Assembly: GCA_918026815.1 (NCBI GenBank)
Contig: CAKJVC010000010.1
Location: forward strand, 870,501-934,500
Length of the DNA stretch: 64,000 nt
Reading direction: 5' to 3'
From: Chalara sp. BL73
Taxonomy: Eukaryota; Ascomycota; Leotiomycetes; Helotiales
A program made the position numbers and the translations under genes. The notes below the pieces were generated by a model that saw only the letters and a list, made by a program, of their open reading frames with translations, searched no databases and had not been told where the DNA came from. This document shows positions 60,501-64,000 of this stretch, piece by piece. How positions within the stretch are numbered: the first letter of the stretch is position 1; every line of letters starts with the position of its first letter.

Positions 60501-61450
60501 AGACGAAGTTCCGGGAAAGAATACCTGTCGAAACGCGCATATATATTCGGCCACGACCCTAATGGTAGCAACGGAGGCGAAGAGCTCTACTGTGATATAT
60601 GATAAGTCCTAATATGGCAAGCGTATATCCCTCAAAACTGCCGTCGACTGAATGGCCTTGAGAAAGAAGAGTTGATTAACTTATTCTCTACCTAGTACAG
60701 ATGCCAATCCGCGGACATTGCAAGCATAATTTGTCCTAACTACAGTGGAAGTCGGAATTGCCTCTGCCTGTCGCTGGGGAGCTCAGATGCAGTTTATTGT
60801 TGCGACAATTTACTCGTCGGCAATATAAGGCGATGGACTTCTCGGGTATGGAAATAGTGGGTTTACTGACTTGGGTGGGCATGGACGAGGTACGGGGCGT
60901 GGTGAGTGTGAACTTTACGGTAGACAGTAATTTTGGAACCGTTATCTACAAGTGTCGATAGTTCCACGTTGCGACAGAAAAAATATTACTGCAGCATCCA
61001 GTATGTATGAACTCGATCATGTGCTGAGGTCCAGATTCTTGATTACCATGTTTAATCGCTGCGGTGCAATCGAGATAGTATTAGACTATTAGCTGGAACA
61101 GGCCATGACAGGTTCACTTTATCTGCTCTCGCGAGCTCTTTCCTTTCTACGAGTCTAGAGACTTATCTTCTATTGTTGTGGGGGCGAACCCATTCTTGAT
61201 AAGATGATGGTGCATTCTCAGCTCATGGCGCATTCTTGGAGGCCGCGTTGCAATTGCAGATCAAAAAACATTCCGATACAAATCTAAGCTTCATCCCCTT
61301 TTATTTTCCTTTAACATCAAGTCCGGTGTTTTCGCAAACCATTACAGTCGTTCATTACGTCTTCGGCTCTTTCTAGCAATACGCGTTTGGTTCCTTTTTG
61401 CCGATTGTTATTTGCATGATTTGTGTTTCCTAGCCTGAGCGAAGTATACA
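57524..61450. other. Large intergenic stretch, no gene recognised
   Basis: About 3.9 kb between the zinc-cluster regulator and the repeat protein. Open frames stay below about 115 codons and no domain is recognised. A purine-rich tract lies at about 60110-60310 (repeated GAAAG, AAGAAG). An apparent tRNA T-loop near 57858 fails stem pairing. Parts adjoining 57523 and 61451 should hold the two promoters and long leaders. Confidence 0.55.
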
Positions 61451-64000
61451 ATGCGACGCTTGCAAGGAGTGCTCCGAGTCTCTGTACTTATAGCAAGCCT
61501 GATATCAACTTCAGACGGCCAAAAATGCCCAAAAACATCTTGTTCAACAGGCTCAGTGCCCATAATTGGGGTGGTCTGCGGAACAAACGTGGACAATCAT
61601 GAACGGCACGATGTATGTGCGAAAGTTGACTCCTGCGAGCCCTTCAGCAAGCTAGCAGTCGCTCCTTTGGGCGGCCCTATTGTGTCAATAACACGACTTG
61701 TTGAAAAGTGCCGCCTGTACGACAATAAACTGTGTACCGGTAAAGGGACGGACCTCGACGGATCCGCGGGAGTCGGATTCCTTAATGGATTAGATTTAAA
61801 GGCGCCGACATATATCAAGTGTGAGGGAAACAGACTTGAAGATCCCTGTGCATCAACAGCGTCAAATGGTGGCACTGGTGTTCCTATCAATGGAAACCCA
61901 GTCGGTGGAAATGGGAGCCCCAATAATGGTAACCCTAGCAGCGGGAATCCTATCAATGGGAACCCTATCAGCGGGAGCCCTATCAATGGAAATCCTATCA
62001 ACGGCAACCCTATCGGCGGGAATCCTATTAGCGGAAATCCTGTAAATGGAAACCCTATCGGCGGCAACCCTAGCAGCGGGAATCCTATTAGTGGGAATCC
62101 TATCGGCGGCAATCCTATCAGCGGAAATCCTGTAAATGGGAACCCTATCAGCGGGAGCCCTATCAGCGTGAATCCTATTGGCGGAAATCCTGTAAATGGA
62201 AACCCTATCGGCGGCAACCCTATCAGCGGGAACCCTATCAGCGTGAATCCTATCGGCGGGAGCCCTATCAATGGAAATCCTATCAGTGGGAACCCTATCA
62301 ACGTGAATCCTATCGGCGGAAATCCTATCGGCGGCAACCCTATCAGCGTGAATCCTATCAATGGGAACCCTATCAGCGTGAATCCTATCGGCGGAAATCC
62401 TATCAGTGGGAACCCTATCGGCGGAAATCCTATCAATGGGAACCCTATTTCAGGCACAACTGGGGGCGATGGCACTGTTGGTATTACACCCATTGTCGAC
62501 CCAATCGGGATAGATATTGAGCCAACAGGTGCTGTTGAACCCAGTTTAATTCCGATCGATATTTTTGGGCCTATTCTCGGCCCTACTGGAATCATTGGTC
62601 CTATCCTCGACCCGACTGGTATTGTTGGTCCTATCCTCGACCCCACCGGCGTTCTTGGTCCGATTCTCGATCCCACTGGTATTATTGGTCCTGTCCTCGA
62701 CCCGACTGGTATCATTGGTCCTATCCTCGATCCTACTGGCGTTCTTGGTCCGATTCTTAATCCCACTGGTATTGTTGGTCCTATCCTCGACCCTACTGGC
62801 GTTCTTGGTCCGATTCTTAATCCCACTGGTATTGTTGGTCCTATCCTCGACCCTACTGGCGTTCTTGGTCCGATTCTCAATCCCACTGGTATCATTGGTC
62901 CTATCCTCGGTCCCACCGGAGTTCTTGGTCCAATTCTCAATCCTACAGGTGGTGCGCTCCTAGATATTCTACCACTCCGTGGGCTCCTTAGCGGCGATAA
63001 TGAACCAGCGGTCTTCTGCTCAACTAAAGAAGACCCATGTCTTCAAAATATTTTGAGTCTTCAAGCCAAAGTTTTGACTGACATTCTTGGTTCCGAATTG
63101 ATCAATCTTCCTATTTGCGCACGGGTGAACGCTTGCGTGAAACTGCCAATTGTCACACAAACAGTTATCGGGGTCATAAACGCAGTTCTCGGCTCTGACA
63201 GTTCAGGGTGTAAAATATACGGTGACGAGCTTTGTGCCAAGGTCGGCACGGATGTTAATACTAGTCCTATGGTTTTGGCGGATGGGTTGGTTGGACTGTA
63301 CGCCAGATGTGAAGGCCCCACCAATCCAATTTGTGCACCGGCTTGCCGTACGAATACCTGCCCTATCGGCGAGACAGCAGTTCTTGTTCTTGATACACCT
63401 GTTGATCTCGGTATTAGTATACCAGGGCTTCCAGTTGGTGCAGGATCTACAGACCTGGTAAACGCGCTGCTTCCTAGTGTCGAGGTGTGTGTCAAGTTGG
63501 AGACTTGCACACCGATTAATCTCAGCACCATTCCCACCATCCTGGGCTCTGCCTTGCTTTTGGTAACAAAATGTACTATTTTCACCGCCAATAATTGCAA
63601 CGCGAATGAAGGACCCCTCCTGGAGCTTACGGCAGGTATTAATCTTAAAGCATTGAATAGCTTCTTGGCGGATCTGGTGTTAAGCGCAAGGATCGATATT
63701 TCGATCGAATGTGAGGGGCCACCTGTTGTTGAAGACTGTCAAGATGGCGTAGCAACGACAACTAATCTAATCGCAACAACGACTGGATCAGTCGATGTGC
63801 TCACAACTGGAGACTTTACAACGACCCAAGAACTACCACCTCCCACGACAACAGAGGGTGTTGAAACCACAACTCAAGAGCCACCACCTTCCACAACAAC
63901 GGAAGGTGTTGAAACCACCACCCAAGAGCCACCACCACCTACAACAACAGAGAGTGTTGAAACCACTACTCAAGAGCCACCACCAGGTTTTGTAACCACC
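61451..64000 (+). CDS. Secreted mosaic repeat protein with triplicated cysteine module (partial, runs off window)
   Basis: From ATG 61451 the frame stays open to the last base, 850 codons with no stop and no intron signal needed, so the gene continues beyond 64000. Residues 1-24 are a signal peptide (MRRLQGVLRVSVLIASLISTS). Then come cysteine module 1 (61613-61828), a 15-bp array of N-P-I-x-G (61880-62455), a linker, a 30-bp array of G-P-I-L-D/N-P-T-G (62567-62953), cysteine module 2 (63113-63316), module 3 (63485-63718), and Thr/Pro/Glu 48-bp repeats (63821-64000). Each module follows C-x5-C-x21-24-C-x7-C and ends in C-E-G. The layout suggests an extracellular or cell-wall protein; I recognise no family. 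The long opposite-strand frame (61597-62940) is a repeat shadow. Signal and Cys content favour plus-strand coding. Confidence 0.85.
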   Translation, partial: MRRLQGVLRVSVLIASLISTSDGQKCPKTSCSTGSVPIIGVVCGTNVDNHERHDVCAKVDSCEPFSKLAVAPLGGPIVSITRLVEKCRLYDNKLCTGKGTDLDGSAGVGFLNGLDLKAPTYIKCEGNRLEDPCASTASNGGTGVPINGNPVGGNGSPNNGNPSSGNPINGNPISGSPINGNPINGNPIGGNPISGNPVNGNPIGGNPSSGNPISGNPIGGNPISGNPVNGNPISGSPISVNPIGGNPVNGNPIGGNPISGNPISVNPIGGSPINGNPISGNPINVNPIGGNPIGGNPISVNPINGNPISVNPIGGNPISGNPIGGNPINGNPISGTTGGDGTVGITPIVDPIGIDIEPTGAVEPSLIPIDIFGPILGPTGIIGPILDPTGIVGPILDPTGVLGPILDPTGIIGPVLDPTGIIGPILDPTGVLGPILNPTGIVGPILDPTGVLGPILNPTGIVGPILDPTGVLGPILNPTGIIGPILGPTGVLGPILNPTGGALLDILPLRGLLSGDNEPAVFCSTKEDPCLQNILSLQAKVLTDILGSELINLPICARVNACVKLPIVTQTVIGVINAVLGSDSSGCKIYGDELCAKVGTDVNTSPMVLADGLVGLYARCEGPTNPICAPACRTNTCPIGETAVLVLDTPVDLGISIPGLPVGAGSTDLVNALLPSVEVCVKLETCTPINLSTIPTILGSALLLVTKCTIFTANNCNANEGPLLELTAGINLKALNSFLADLVLSARIDISIECEGPPVVEDCQDGVATTTNLIATTTGSVDVLTTGDFTTTQELPPPTTTEGVETTTQEPPPSTTTEGVETTTQEPPPPTTTESVETTTQEPPPGFVTT
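61880..62455 (+). repeat. 15-bp tandem array encoding N-P-I-x-G pentapeptides
   Basis: About 38 units of 15 bp with consensus AAY-CCT-ATC-(AGC/AAT/GGC)-GGN. They encode N-P-I-(S/N/G)-G with occasional V for I or G. Units differ at third positions and in the fourth residue. The variants SVNPIGG and VNGNPIGGNPIS recur, suggesting higher-order copying of 30-60-bp blocks. The first units (61880-61945) are less regular. Confidence 0.9.
62567..62953 (+). repeat. 30-bp tandem array encoding G-P-I-L-x-P-T-G-x-x decapeptides
   Basis: Thirteen units of 30 bp, consensus GGTCCTATCCTCGACCCTAC followed by TGG and two hydrophobic codons. They encode G-P-I-L-(D/N/G)-P-T-G-(I/V)-(I/V/L). In the second half, units ending IV alternate with units ending VL, so a 60-bp block was copied. 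The last unit ends PTGG and leads directly into a hydrophobic segment. Confidence 0.92.
63821..64000 (+). repeat. 48-bp tandem repeat, Thr/Pro/Glu-rich
   Basis: Three full and one partial unit of 48 bp encode T-T-Q-E-(P/L)-P-P-x-T-T-T-E-(G/S)-V-E-T. It is a mucin-like, probably O-glycosylated stalk. It is cut by the window edge, so copy number is unknown. Confidence 0.85.

Overview
The window reads as nuclear DNA of a filamentous ascomycete (Pezizomycotina). Most genes carry several short introns, mostly 43-109 nt, with GT(A/G)(A/T)GT donors, CTAAC/CTGAC-like branch sites and (T/C)AG acceptors. The gene content is typically fungal: CWC25, BUD13, CSN2, NSE1, HGH1, a TRI12-type MFS pump, a Zn2Cys6 regulator, a neutral ceramidase and a STAND-type N-terminal domain protein. 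Leotiomycetes is a guess from general resemblance only. I see no ribosomal RNA, convincing tRNA, transposon or CRISPR. Exon coordinates were worked out by hand from frame continuity, splice signals and remembered family consensus.

Layout. 0-4.5 kb: a YLR456W-like FMN split-barrel protein (+), then CWC25 (-) and COP9 subunit 2 (+) diverging from one 380-bp promoter. 7.4-9.4 kb: an otubain deubiquitinase (+). 11.7-12.8 kb: a pirin (+). 14.5-18 kb: a large STAND-N-domain protein without an NTPase (+). 19.0-19.5 kb: a decayed RBR (RING-IBR-RING) ubiquitin-ligase relic. 20.3-25.7 kb: HGH1 (-) and a Cid1-type nucleotidyltransferase with a large insertion (-). 26.7-29 kb: TFIIF alpha (+). 29.2-31.3 kb: a GPI-anchored surface protein (-), divergent from BUD13 (+, 32.1-33.1 kb). 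35.7-38.5 kb: a membrane-anchored neutral ceramidase (+), convergent with NSE1 (-). 40.5-41 kb: a four-exon DUF427 protein (-). 43.8-48.5 kb: an aldo-keto reductase (+), a TRI12-type MFS pump (-) and a short-chain dehydrogenase (-), a small oxidoreductase/transporter group. 49.7-51.6 kb: an unrecognised disordered protein (-). 55.3-57.5 kb: a Zn2Cys6 regulator (-). 61.45 kb to the end: a very large secreted repeat protein (+) that runs off the window.

Most genes are single-copy housekeeping functions: splicing (CWC25, BUD13), transcription (TFIIF), ubiquitin/NEDD8 and SUMO-linked control (CSN2, otubain, NSE1) and translation-factor folding (HGH1). The accessory part is the AKR/MFS/SDR group, the two surface proteins, the STAND-N protein and the RBR relic.

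The most unusual object is the terminal gene at 61451-64000. It encodes a signal peptide, three copies of one cysteine module, a 15-bp array (N-P-I-x-G), a 30-bp array (G-P-I-L-x-P-T-G) and a 48-bp T/P/E array, all in one uninterrupted frame still open at the window edge. Next are the Cid1-type enzyme whose catalytic domain is split by roughly 380 extra residues with gag-like helical segments, the ceramidase with Thr where the nucleophilic Ser is expected, and the RBR relic whose zinc ligands have been lost.
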